A stretch of 20,447 nucleotides of DNA from JAHDFB01 sp964607315 (lineage in GTDB: Bacteria; Bacteroidota; Bacteroidia; Chitinophagales; Saprospiraceae): NCBI GenBank assembly GCA_964607315.1, contig CAZSKA010000043.1:1-20447 (forward strand), given 5' to 3'. The notes under the pieces were generated by a model, which did no database searches, was not told where the DNA came from, and was given only the letters and a program-made list of their open reading frames with translations. Below are positions 13,745 to 20,447 of this stretch, piece by piece. Within the stretch, counting starts at the first letter, position 1, and every line of letters starts with the position of its first letter. Both the position numbers and the translations under genes were made by a program.

Positions 13745-15154
13745 GTGAATCAAATTCAACTATACGGTGCAGACTGGTGTCCAGATTGTAGAAGAGCAAA
13801 AGCCTTCCTTGAAAATAACAATATTTCATACGAATTCATCGATGTGGATCTAGATGAAGCTGCTACAAGAAAAGTAGAATCTATTAATAAAGGTAAACGA
13901 ATTATCCCTACAGTAATTATTAATGGCAAGTCTTATACAAATCCTAGCAATGCTAAATTAGCTGCAGCTTTAGGAATCAATGACGGTTTTCATATTATTC
14001 TTTATGGAGCTGATTGGTGTCCAGATTGTAGAAAATCAAAAGCGTTCTTAACCGATAATAAAATTAATTTCCAATACATTGAAACCGATAAACATGAATG
14101 GGCCATTCCAATAATCACCAAAATAAATAATGGAAAAAGGAAAATACCCACAATTATCATTAATGATGACATCGTGCTTATTGAGCCTGAAAATGAAGAA
14201 TTAAGACAAGCTCTAAAGCTAGATGAAGTCAAAGAAGAAAGAATATTTGATAGCATAATTATTGGAGGAGGAGCTGCAGGATTGACTACTTCTATTTATG
14301 CACAAAGAGATAGATTTAATACACTGATTTTGGAAAAGAAAACAATTGGTGGAAATGCCTTTTTAACTCAAAAAATTGAAAACTATCCTGGTTTCACATC
14401 AATCTCCGGACCTAAATTGATGGACAAAATGGAAGACCAAGCAAGAACATATGGCGCAACAATTAAAACAGGCGAGGATGTTGTTTCAATTGAAAAAGAA
14501 GAAGATTTATTTAAGGTAATTACAAAGACGAAAGAATACTTTGGGAAAACAATTGTTTTGTCGACTGGCTCAACGTACCGTCAATTAGGAATTCCTGGTG
14601 AAGCTGAACTTATTGGTTCTGGAGTGCATTTTTGCGCGACATGTGATGGTGCATTTTATAGAGAAAAGGATATAATTGTAATTGGTGGTGGAAACTCTGC
14701 TTTGGAAGAGGGTATCTTCTTAGCTGGATTCTGCAAAAGCGTAAAAATAGTACACATATTGCCAGAATTTACTGCAACCGAAACTTATACAGACAAACTG
14801 AGTTCTGTAAAGAACATATCCACCTTTATGAATAAGAAATCTCTTGAATTTATCTCCGATGAAAATGGTAACTTTAAAGGATTAAAAATAGAAGACAATG
14901 AATCCAAAGACCAAGAAATCTTGGAAGCAGATGGCGTTTTCGTTTTTATTGGTTTAATTCCAAATACAAAGCCTTTCGAAAATATAATTGACTTAAATGA
15001 AAGAGGTTTTATAAAAACATCTAGTCTTGCAAGGACGTCACTAAATGGAATCTTCGCAGCTGGAGATTGCAGAGAAGGTGCAATTGCGCAAGTCGCAGCA
15101 GCAACTGGCGAAGGTGTTTTAGCAAGTTATGGCTTAAAAGATTATTTAAAATAA
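13745..15154 (+). CDS. Glutaredoxin-glutaredoxin-thioredoxin reductase fusion flavoprotein
   Basis: 469 residues in three domains. Two glutaredoxin-like domains (about 1-80 and 81-160) are clear duplicates: GADWCPDCR at 8-16 and 88-96, and GKRxIPT at 50-56 and 130-136, an offset of exactly 80 residues. Active-site pairs are Cys12/Cys15 and Cys92/Cys95. From about 168 follows a thioredoxin reductase: FAD loop IIGGGAAGL, redox centre CATC (297-300), NAD(P)H loop GGGNSALEE (314-322) and the C-terminal AAGDCREG. The basic HRRxxxR motif that grips NADPH in classical enzymes is replaced by HILPEFTA (337-344). The chain could pass reductant from pyridine nucleotide through FAD and CATC to its own CPDC domains. 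The GTG at 13745 is the first start after the gap; no in-frame stop lies between, so a start inside the gap is possible, though little of domain 1 is missing. Confidence 0.9.
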   Translation: MNQIQLYGADWCPDCRRAKAFLENNNISYEFIDVDLDEAATRKVESINKGKRIIPTVIINGKSYTNPSNAKLAAALGINDGFHIILYGADWCPDCRKSKAFLTDNKINFQYIETDKHEWAIPIITKINNGKRKIPTIIINDDIVLIEPENEELRQALKLDEVKEERIFDSIIIGGGAAGLTTSIYAQRDRFNTLILEKKTIGGNAFLTQKIENYPGFTSISGPKLMDKMEDQARTYGATIKTGEDVVSIEKEEDLFKVITKTKEYFGKTIVLSTGSTYRQLGIPGEAELIGSGVHFCATCDGAFYREKDIIVIGGGNSALEEGIFLAGFCKSVKIVHILPEFTATETYTDKLSSVKNISTFMNKKSLEFISDENGNFKGLKIEDNESKDQEILEADGVFVFIGLIPNTKPFENIIDLNERGFIKTSSLARTSLNGIFAAGDCREGAIAQVAAATGEGVLASYGLKDYLK

Positions 15155-15224
15155 TTTCAGTCAACAAAACATCTTAGATTCGATTTTTGCTGCTTTAAAA
15201 TAGAAGTTTGTACCGTTTTTTTTA

Positions 15225-16019
15225 ATGTTTAAAACAACTTATATGTCTAAAATATTTACATTATTTTTTTGGTTCATGTTGGTATTAGTATTCAATGCTT
15301 GTAAAAATGAATCTAATAATAATCATAAACCACAGGAGGATTCTCATGCTGAATCTGAAGACCTGTATACGGTACCAGGATTGGAACATGGCTTACTCCA
15401 GTCACCGATAAACATCCTGTCAAGTGAAACAAAACAAGGTGACCATCGAATTGAATTGTACTTCAATGATGAAATAAATAAGATTGAAAATAAAGGACAT
15501 ACAGTTCAATTAAGTTTCGCTCCCGGTAGTACTATAACAAAAGATGGAAATACATATGAATTTAAGCAAATTCATTTTCACACTCCATCTGAACACCATA
15601 TCGATGGAATTCAATATCCTATGGAAATGCATGTAGTAAATACCATTGTTGATTCGGTAAATAGTAATGCTGAACAGTACTTAGTTTTAGGTATATTATT
15701 TAGAATGGGTGAAGAATGTCTATTCATAAACGAATTTATTAATGAAATCCCTGATTCTGAGAATGCTTCTCAAAATATAGAAACAGGAACAGTCCAATTA
15801 ACTGATCTTATTGGTGAAGCTTCTGAGGAAAATCTTAACTATTGTTACCATTATAAAGGTTCATTAACAACGCCTCCATATACTGAAAGCGTTAATTGGT
15901 TTATCTCAAAGGAAATTTATGAAGCCTCTAGTGATCAATTACAAAAAATCAATCAAATAGAAGGTGATAATGCACGTCACGTGCAAGCTACTTATGGAAG
16001 AGTCGTTTCAGAAGATTAG
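15225..16019 (+). CDS. Alpha-type carbonic anhydrase, predicted lipoprotein
   Basis: A 264-residue zinc enzyme that interconverts CO2 and bicarbonate outside the cytoplasm. The N-terminus is a lipoprotein-like signal (VFNAC, Cys26), with an alternative ATG at 15243 giving a shorter and cleaner signal. Alpha-class motifs are QSPINI (59-64), GHTVQLSF with His92 at the proton-shuttle position, IHFHTPSEH with zinc ligands His117 and His119 and gate Glu123, third ligand His136 in MEMHVVN, and GSLTTPPYTESVNW (212-225) with the active-site Thr. The usual His three residues after the third ligand is Asn139. It lies 70 bases after the thioredoxin reductase fusion and 83 before the Rieske/FMN gene, on the same strand, so co-transcription is plausible. 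Confidence 0.93.
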   Translation: MFKTTYMSKIFTLFFWFMLVLVFNACKNESNNNHKPQEDSHAESEDLYTVPGLEHGLLQSPINILSSETKQGDHRIELYFNDEINKIENKGHTVQLSFAPGSTITKDGNTYEFKQIHFHTPSEHHIDGIQYPMEMHVVNTIVDSVNSNAEQYLVLGILFRMGEECLFINEFINEIPDSENASQNIETGTVQLTDLIGEASEENLNYCYHYKGSLTTPPYTESVNWFISKEIYEASSDQLQKINQIEGDNARHVQATYGRVVSED

Positions 16020-16102
16020 TTTATATTTATCAATTTACTCAAGCTTATTTTATTGATTCTATTAATGCTTAAGGATCAATTGTACCAACTTTTAAAAATT
16101 AA

Positions 16103-17713
16103 ATGAAGAAAATAAAACTACTTAGTTACGCAGAATTAGAAGAGAACAAACCAATTGGAAAGCTTATTAATGGTCTTGATTTAGTTGTGATTAAACATAA
16201 GGACGGTGTATCTGTGCTATATGGTAGATGTCTGCATAGAGGAGCATTAATGGCCGATGGCTATGTTGATGGAGACAATATTATATGTGGAGTTCATAAT
16301 TGGGATTATAGAATAGATACAGGTGTTAGTGAATACAACAATGAAGAAGCACTTCATAAATTCTATTCAGAAGTTTCAGATGGTTTCGTATACGTCGATG
16401 AAGATGAAATTGACGAATACCTAAGGAAGAATCCTCAACCATTTAATAGAGAAGAATACTTAGGAAACTATGCTGATACGCATCCTGAAAGTACCGAACC
16501 TTATACATCTTATATAAAAGAATTAGCTAAGAATGGTTTGAAAAACTGGGGACACCATGGTCCTTCAGAATCTATGGGCGTTGATAGAAACACCTTACCA
16601 AAATGGGAAGATATTCAATTCCTACCTGCTCAACTAGCATCTCGTCCATTGTTGGATGAAGAGGCAGTAACTACTCAAGTAGTAATTGGAAAAAAAGCAG
16701 CAAAACCTTTAAAATTAGACATTCCATTATTTGTTTCTGATATGAGTTTTGGCGCATTATCGAGAGAAGCGAAAATTGCATTGTCGATGGGAGCTGAAAT
16801 GTCTGGAACAGGAATTTGTAGTGGAGAAGGAGGAATGCTTCCTGAAGAGCAAGAAAATAACTCAAGATATTTCTATGAATTAGCTTCTGGTAAGTTTGGC
16901 TTTTCTTGGGATAAAGTAATGAAAGCACAAGCATTTCATTTCAAAGGTGGACAAGGAGCAAAAACAGGAACTGGAGGGCATTTACCTGGGAACAAAGTAA
17001 CCAAGGAAATTGCAGAAGTCAGAGGATTAAAAGTTGGTCAAACAGCAATTTCGCCAGCCGCATTTCCTGATCTTTTTACAGCTGAAGATTTTAAATTATT
17101 TGCCGAAGAAGTTCGAAAGAAGACAGGAGGAATTCCTATAGGTTTTAAGATAGCAGCAAGTCATATTGAAGCAGATATTGACTTTGCAATAAAAGTTGGT
17201 GTCGATTATATTATTCTAGACGGACGTGGTGGAGGAACAGGATCCGCTCCTACTATTTTGAGAAACAATATCAACGTTCCTACAATCCCAGCATTAGCAA
17301 GAGCAAGGAAACATTTAGATAAAGTAGGAGCAGATGATATTACACTTGTAATTACTGGTGGTCTTAGAGTTGCAGAAGACTTTGCAAAGGCAATGATGCT
17401 TGGTGCAGATGCTATTGCAGTTTCAAATTCTGCATTGCAAGCAATAGGTTGTTTAGGAATGAGAGCTTGTAATTCCAATAATTGTCCTGTCGGAATTGCT
17501 ACCCAAAAGGATCATTTACGAAATAGACTAATAATTGAAGCTTCAGCTAATCAACTGAATAATTTTTTCAATGCAACGAATGAATTAATAAAAGTTGTTG
17601 CGAGAGCATGTGGACATGATGATATTTCCAAATTTAATCACAACGACCTCTCAACTTTCAACTATGATTTGCATCGATTAACAGGTATAAATTACGCAGG
17701 TATAGTCAATTAA
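16103..17713 (+). CDS. Rieske 2Fe-2S domain fused to glutamate-synthase-like FMN/3Fe-4S domain
   Basis: 536 residues, no signal peptide, cytoplasmic. Residues about 1-105 form a Rieske domain with CLH (43-45) and CGVH (62-65) as ligands. Residues about 165-500 are the FMN-binding central domain of glutamate synthase: DMSFGALSREAKIALSMGAE (213-232), GQGAKTGTGGHLPG (283-296), DGRGGGTGSAP (373-383), ITGGLR, and C450-x5-C456-x4-C461 followed by PVGIATQ, the 3Fe-4S spacing of GltB. The glutaminase domain and the C-terminal GXGXG domain of true glutamate synthase are missing, so ammonia transfer from glutamine is unlikely by itself. Electrons could run from the Rieske centre to 3Fe-4S and FMN. Substrate is unknown. 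The last gene of the redox cluster. Confidence 0.92.
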   Translation: MKKIKLLSYAELEENKPIGKLINGLDLVVIKHKDGVSVLYGRCLHRGALMADGYVDGDNIICGVHNWDYRIDTGVSEYNNEEALHKFYSEVSDGFVYVDEDEIDEYLRKNPQPFNREEYLGNYADTHPESTEPYTSYIKELAKNGLKNWGHHGPSESMGVDRNTLPKWEDIQFLPAQLASRPLLDEEAVTTQVVIGKKAAKPLKLDIPLFVSDMSFGALSREAKIALSMGAEMSGTGICSGEGGMLPEEQENNSRYFYELASGKFGFSWDKVMKAQAFHFKGGQGAKTGTGGHLPGNKVTKEIAEVRGLKVGQTAISPAAFPDLFTAEDFKLFAEEVRKKTGGIPIGFKIAASHIEADIDFAIKVGVDYIILDGRGGGTGSAPTILRNNINVPTIPALARARKHLDKVGADDITLVITGGLRVAEDFAKAMMLGADAIAVSNSALQAIGCLGMRACNSNNCPVGIATQKDHLRNRLIIEASANQLNNFFNATNELIKVVARACGHDDISKFNHNDLSTFNYDLHRLTGINYAGIVN

Positions 17714-17875
17714 GCAAACGGTATAATATAGAGCATAAAGTGTATTGAATGATTACTGTGATGCAGCAATAATGCGAGCTTATGCTCAAAAGTGAGATGT
17801 TCAAATTAGATACGGTGAAGTTCTAACGAAGGTTTCTTCAATTAAAATAGTGCAATATAATTCACTAGTTGATTT

Positions 17876-17894
17876 TTTGGGCTTAAAGCCCAAA
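17876..17894. repeat. Intergenic palindrome, TTTGGG family, perfect copy
   Basis: TTTGGGCTT-A-AAGCCCAAA has perfect 9-bp arms around one base, about midway between the convergent Rieske/FMN gene and the - strand gene at 17999-18940. T's precede it on the + strand (17873-17875) but none follow. Confidence 0.65.
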
Positions 17895-17998
17895 GTCAAT
17901 ACATATTGGTGTTAAAGATTTGAACATACAAATTCCACAAGGATGAAAACGCATGTGGTATTGTTTCCTCAATCTAAATAATCAATGATTATTACCTA

Positions 17999-18940
17999 TT
18001 AATAAGGAACACCTAGTTCCTTTCTTAAATCTTCATGCTTAGCAGCATTATAATTCCAATAATCAATATTCATGGATTGATCCAATACCGCTGTTGTAGT
18101 CAAAGTCTTATTGGGAGCTCTTTTATCAGCGTATGTTTCCTCCCACATGGAAATCTCATGAGGAAACTTTGTATCAAAAGTGATTTCTAACCTTCGCTTT
18201 TTTTCTGGATACCAAAGCGAATACACAGACTTATCTTCTCCTTCTATTAATTTAGCTTCAGCCTTTTCTGGCTCAAATTCATGTTGTTCCAAACGAGTAT
18301 AATATAAGCCTGGAATAATTTCAATTTTACCAATCGGCAATTTTTTATAATCAATCCGAATTCTTGACCAAATTTCATCTTCAGTAAATTTATCCGATAA
18401 CTTAAATTGTCGATCTCCTTCCTGTTCAAAATAAGAATAGGAAACAACATCGTATTGATTACCTCTTTTATTCATTTGAGAAAATATATGTCCACACCAT
18501 TCTTGACCTGTCGCAGAGGCTTTCACTAATCCTTGTTCTTCTTTTATCGGTGTAAAAGTAGATAGCATCATTGAATACGGATAAATTCCTGTACCAAATT
18601 TTTTCAACAAATTCATCTTCAATACAGGAATATGATCCTTCGTATTTTTATAACTATTAGGCTTCACACCCTTCTTTTTTGAAAATGGTTGAGCAACAAA
18701 AATAACCGTCGCTTTTCCTTGATGAAATTCGCCATACCTAGCTTGAGTAAGATTATAGGTCTTAATTTCAGCTTTATCAGCATACCAATATGCATTGAAA
18801 AGACTATCCTTTTCAGCATCATCAACTATAGTAATCGCTGGCGAATCTTTTGTTCCTTTATTTAAACTAAACGACCAAAATCCCATAGATAAACCTACTA
18901 AGGTAAATACTCCAAGTGAAATTTTAATGACACTGCTCAT
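17999..18940 (-). CDS. Membrane-anchored or exported protein of unknown function, Bacteroidota family
   Basis: 313 residues. An N-terminal hydrophobic stretch (about 4-25) forms a signal anchor or signal peptide; the rest is soluble and rich in Lys, Glu and aromatic residues. I recall related Flavobacteriia proteins, with segments like YWYADKAEIKTYNLTQARYG, FGTGIYPYSMMLSTF, GQEWCGHIF and PIGKIEIIPGLYY, being labelled 'septum formation inhibitor Maf'. That name seems to be a propagated mislabel, since the nucleotide-pyrophosphatase signature of Maf is absent. It lies 15 bases downstream of the ECF sigma factor, so they are surely co-transcribed, and it may be an extracytoplasmic partner or target of that sigma factor (inference). 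Confidence 0.8.
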   Translation of the reverse strand: MSSVIKISLGVFTLVGLSMGFWSFSLNKGTKDSPAITIVDDAEKDSLFNAYWYADKAEIKTYNLTQARYGEFHQGKATVIFVAQPFSKKKGVKPNSYKNTKDHIPVLKMNLLKKFGTGIYPYSMMLSTFTPIKEEQGLVKASATGQEWCGHIFSQMNKRGNQYDVVSYSYFEQEGDRQFKLSDKFTEDEIWSRIRIDYKKLPIGKIEIIPGLYYTRLEQHEFEPEKAEAKLIEGEDKSVYSLWYPEKKRRLEITFDTKFPHEISMWEETYADKRAPNKTLTTTAVLDQSMNIDYWNYNAAKHEDLRKELGVPY

Positions 18941-18955
18941 CTCTGTTATTTTATT

Positions 18956-19828
18956 TTAGAGATCAATCACCCATTTCAGGAGTTGATTACTAAATATTTC
19001 ATTTATAATTTTACTTGCTTGAACTGGTTCTTGCATGGGATGATCCTTAAATACTTTTCTATTTAATTCTTCCACTGTGTCTGTTATCTCAATAGCATTC
19101 TTAGCTGATAAATCACTAATCTTTGATTTATATCTTGTATTAAACTGCAGATTATGAGGATCAACTTTTCCAGCTTTTATATATCCTCTTGTTTTTTTAG
19201 AACATCTACACGGATTGTCTTTATTTACAAGACCACATCTTTTGTTCATCCACTCATAAAGGTCTTTTCGAGATCTCATCAGTTTGATTCTGAAATTACC
19301 TGAAGTTATTCCCATAATTTCTCCCCCCAAATTGTGATCAACATCGAATAACTCTCCTAAAATATAGACCATGCGTTGCTCTTTGGACAAACACATCAAC
19401 ATGCCTGACGTACAACTTATTCTAAGTTCATCAATAGTTTCTTTTAGCTCACTTTCTTCCTGCTCATTTAATTCCGAAACAGGCATATTGTCTATACTAT
19501 TAAAATAACTCTCAAAATCAACAATGTGGTATTTTGAACTTCTCTTCCGTTCGTTCGTGAAATGATTTACTGTAATTCGATACAACCACGTTCTAAAATT
19601 ACTTTTACCTTCAAATTTAGATAAATTAGTAATTGCTTTTATGAAAGCCTCCTGTGCTAAATCTTCAGCGTTCTGAGTATTACTCGTCATCTTTAAAGCA
19701 AGATTGTAGACAAATAATTGATGCCTGACAATTAAGTTTTGAAGTGCTTTCTTGTCTCCATTAATTCCTAACTTCACAAGTTTAATGTCTTCAAAATCTG
19801 AGTACTCTTTTAAAAAAGGATTTTCCAT
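18956..19828 (-). CDS. ECF-type RNA polymerase sigma factor with C-terminal extension
   Basis: 290 residues. Region 2 covers about 28-95 (QNAEDLAQEAFIKAITNLSKFEGKSNFRTWLYRITVNHF) and region 4 about 135-195 (LSKEQRMVYILGELFDVDHNLGGEIMGITSGNFRIKLMRSRKDLYEWM), both good ECF matches. ECF sigmas usually end near 190; here about 95 residues follow, beginning KRCGLVNKDNPCRCSKK. Its Cys198, Cys207 and Cys209 (C-x8-C-x-C) might bind metal or sense redox state, as an in-built alternative to an anti-sigma factor, since none is adjacent. It sits 52 bases after dinB and 15 bases before the unnamed membrane-anchored protein gene. The target promoters are unknown. Confidence 0.93.
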   Translation of the reverse strand: MENPFLKEYSDFEDIKLVKLGINGDKKALQNLIVRHQLFVYNLALKMTSNTQNAEDLAQEAFIKAITNLSKFEGKSNFRTWLYRITVNHFTNERKRSSKYHIVDFESYFNSIDNMPVSELNEQEESELKETIDELRISCTSGMLMCLSKEQRMVYILGELFDVDHNLGGEIMGITSGNFRIKLMRSRKDLYEWMNKRCGLVNKDNPCRCSKKTRGYIKAGKVDPHNLQFNTRYKSKISDLSAKNAIEITDTVEELNRKVFKDHPMQEPVQASKIINEIFSNQLLKWVIDL

Positions 19829-19880
19829 TTGATAATTTTTACTAAGAACGATTACTTGATATAATATGCCTTATTATATT

Positions 19881-20378
19881 TCAAAATAACTTATCATCTG
19901 CAGATGCTACATAACTTGCAGGCACTTTGATACTATTTAATCTTAAATATACGCCTAATTGCGCTCTGTGATGTATGATATGGTTAAAAACATATCTTCT
20001 TACAGCTGTATGCTTTTTACCAGAAAAGAATATGGTTTCCCCATTTCTCATTGTCCAAGTCTCCATTAATTGCTCATTAGTCACCTCTTCCAAAGCTTTC
20101 TTTCCTATAGCAATGTTCCTTTCAAATTGGTCAAGAATTTCTGTCTTAGCAGTTATATTTTTTGGAGGAGTTGCTTTACTCCAATCCAATTCTGCATTTT
20201 GAGTTATTGCAGGGATCCAACTAGCGATTGGCAACATATGGTTAACTAACTCACCAAATTTCTTCGACTTTTCATGAAGCTCAAAATCAAAAAGATCTTC
20301 AGAAATAGATTCTAAAAATCTCTTTGTGGTATTCATTTCATCTATAAACTCACCTAAGTATATTGTATTCAACTCCAT
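19881..20378 (-). CDS. DinB family metal-binding four-helix protein
   Basis: 165 residues from the ATG at 20378 (MELNTIYLGEF). DinB-fold proteins are four-helix bundles with a metal held by three His; some are thiol-transferases using bacillithiol or mycothiol. The triad is visible as His47 (ELVNHM), and His133 and His137 in FNHIIHHRAQ. The C-terminal RLNSIKVPASYVASADD is the usual end. A longer reading starting at 20438 would run through the terminator hairpin at 20407-20440, so the shorter start is chosen. It lies upstream of the ECF sigma gene on the same strand; function in this context (detoxification or thiol chemistry) is inferred. Confidence 0.9.
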   Translation of the reverse strand: MELNTIYLGEFIDEMNTTKRFLESISEDLFDFELHEKSKKFGELVNHMLPIASWIPAITQNAELDWSKATPPKNITAKTEILDQFERNIAIGKKALEEVTNEQLMETWTMRNGETIFFSGKKHTAVRRYVFNHIIHHRAQLGVYLRLNSIKVPASYVASADDKLF

Positions 20379-20402
20379 AATTTTTTTTTTATTAAGCATA
20401 CA

Positions 20403-20440
20403 TAAAAAGTATCTAAAGAGCCAGTGCTCTTTAGACACTT
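20403..20440 (-). terminator. Rho-independent terminator ahead of dinB
   Basis: AAGTATCTAAAGAGC (20407-20421) and GCTCTTTAGACACTT (20426-20440) pair as 15-bp arms with one mismatch and a CAGT loop. On the - strand the hairpin is followed by a T-run, so it ends a - strand gene lying beyond the window edge and separates it from dinB. Confidence 0.75.
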
Positions 20441-20447
20441 ATATTAT

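Noticed and set aside
16671..17478. Two - strand ORFs (87 and 90 codons) inside the Rieske/FMN gene
   Set aside because: They oppose a well-supported gene with complete motifs and have low-complexity or atypical composition.
17731..17787. GAGCATAA (17731-17738) and TTATGCTC (17780-17787), which also competes with the local GAGC-TTAT-GCTC hairpin
   Set aside because: Could be an alternative RNA fold after the Rieske/FMN gene, but the arms are short and chance is a fair explanation.
20379..20438. 20-residue N-terminal extension of the DinB protein
   Set aside because: It would be encoded by a terminator hairpin; MELNTIYLGEF from 20378 fits the family.
1..20447. CRISPR arrays, tRNA or rRNA genes, insertion sequences and prophage genes
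   Set aside because: No regularly spaced repeats, no tRNA-like or rRNA-like sequence and no transposase or phage motif was seen on either strand.

Overview
The window looks like a chromosomal piece of an AT-rich Bacteroidota bacterium (Flavobacteriia or Cytophagia type). The signs are the protein families present, the near absence of Shine-Dalgarno sequences, and several perfect matches to the Bacteroidota -7 promoter element TAnnTTTG. The lineage call is inference. Two runs of exactly 100 N (10157-10256 and 13632-13731) are placeholder assembly gaps. Each interrupts coding sequence, so nothing can be said about their true length.

Layout. 97-1075: a small two-helix membrane protein convergent with an enoyl-CoA hydratase. 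1211-8259: a molybdenum-cofactor (Moco) block in four alternating transcription units. These are moaC, a MocA-type nucleotidyltransferase and a MoeB-rhodanese fusion (+); a TauE/SafE transporter, moaD and moaE (-); moaA and moeA (+); and xdhC (-). Together they cover cPMP formation (MoaA, MoaC), dithiolene sulfuration (MoaD, MoaE, MoeB-rhodanese), metal insertion (MoeA), nucleotide addition (MocA) and loading of a xanthine-dehydrogenase-type enzyme (XdhC). No molybdoenzyme, molybdate ABC transporter or MogA/MoaB adenylyltransferase lies in the window.

8260-12684 is accessory: a long gene-poor stretch, a short-chain dehydrogenase with Leu at the catalytic Tyr position followed by a strong terminator, a truncated PNPOx-like flavoprotein, a secreted alpha/beta hydrolase, and a divergent pair of a four-helix membrane protein and an AraC-type regulator whose predicted promoters are back to back.

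12855-17713 is the most interesting part. Four co-directional genes form what looks like a redox module: a cyclic-nucleotide-binding/AlbA_2 protein (cut by a gap), a glutaredoxin-glutaredoxin-thioredoxin reductase fusion, an alpha-carbonic anhydrase lipoprotein, and a Rieske/glutamate-synthase-like FMN protein with a 3Fe-4S motif but no glutaminase domain. 17999-20378 (-): dinB, an ECF sigma factor with a Cys-containing C-terminal extension, and an unnamed membrane-anchored protein.

Between genes a short palindrome of consensus TTTGGGYTTAARCCCAAA recurs at least five times, always intergenic. A relative of it forms the SDR terminator. Other oddities are a perfect 20-bp direct repeat at the convergent 3' ends of moeA and xdhC, and a non-ATG start of moaA.
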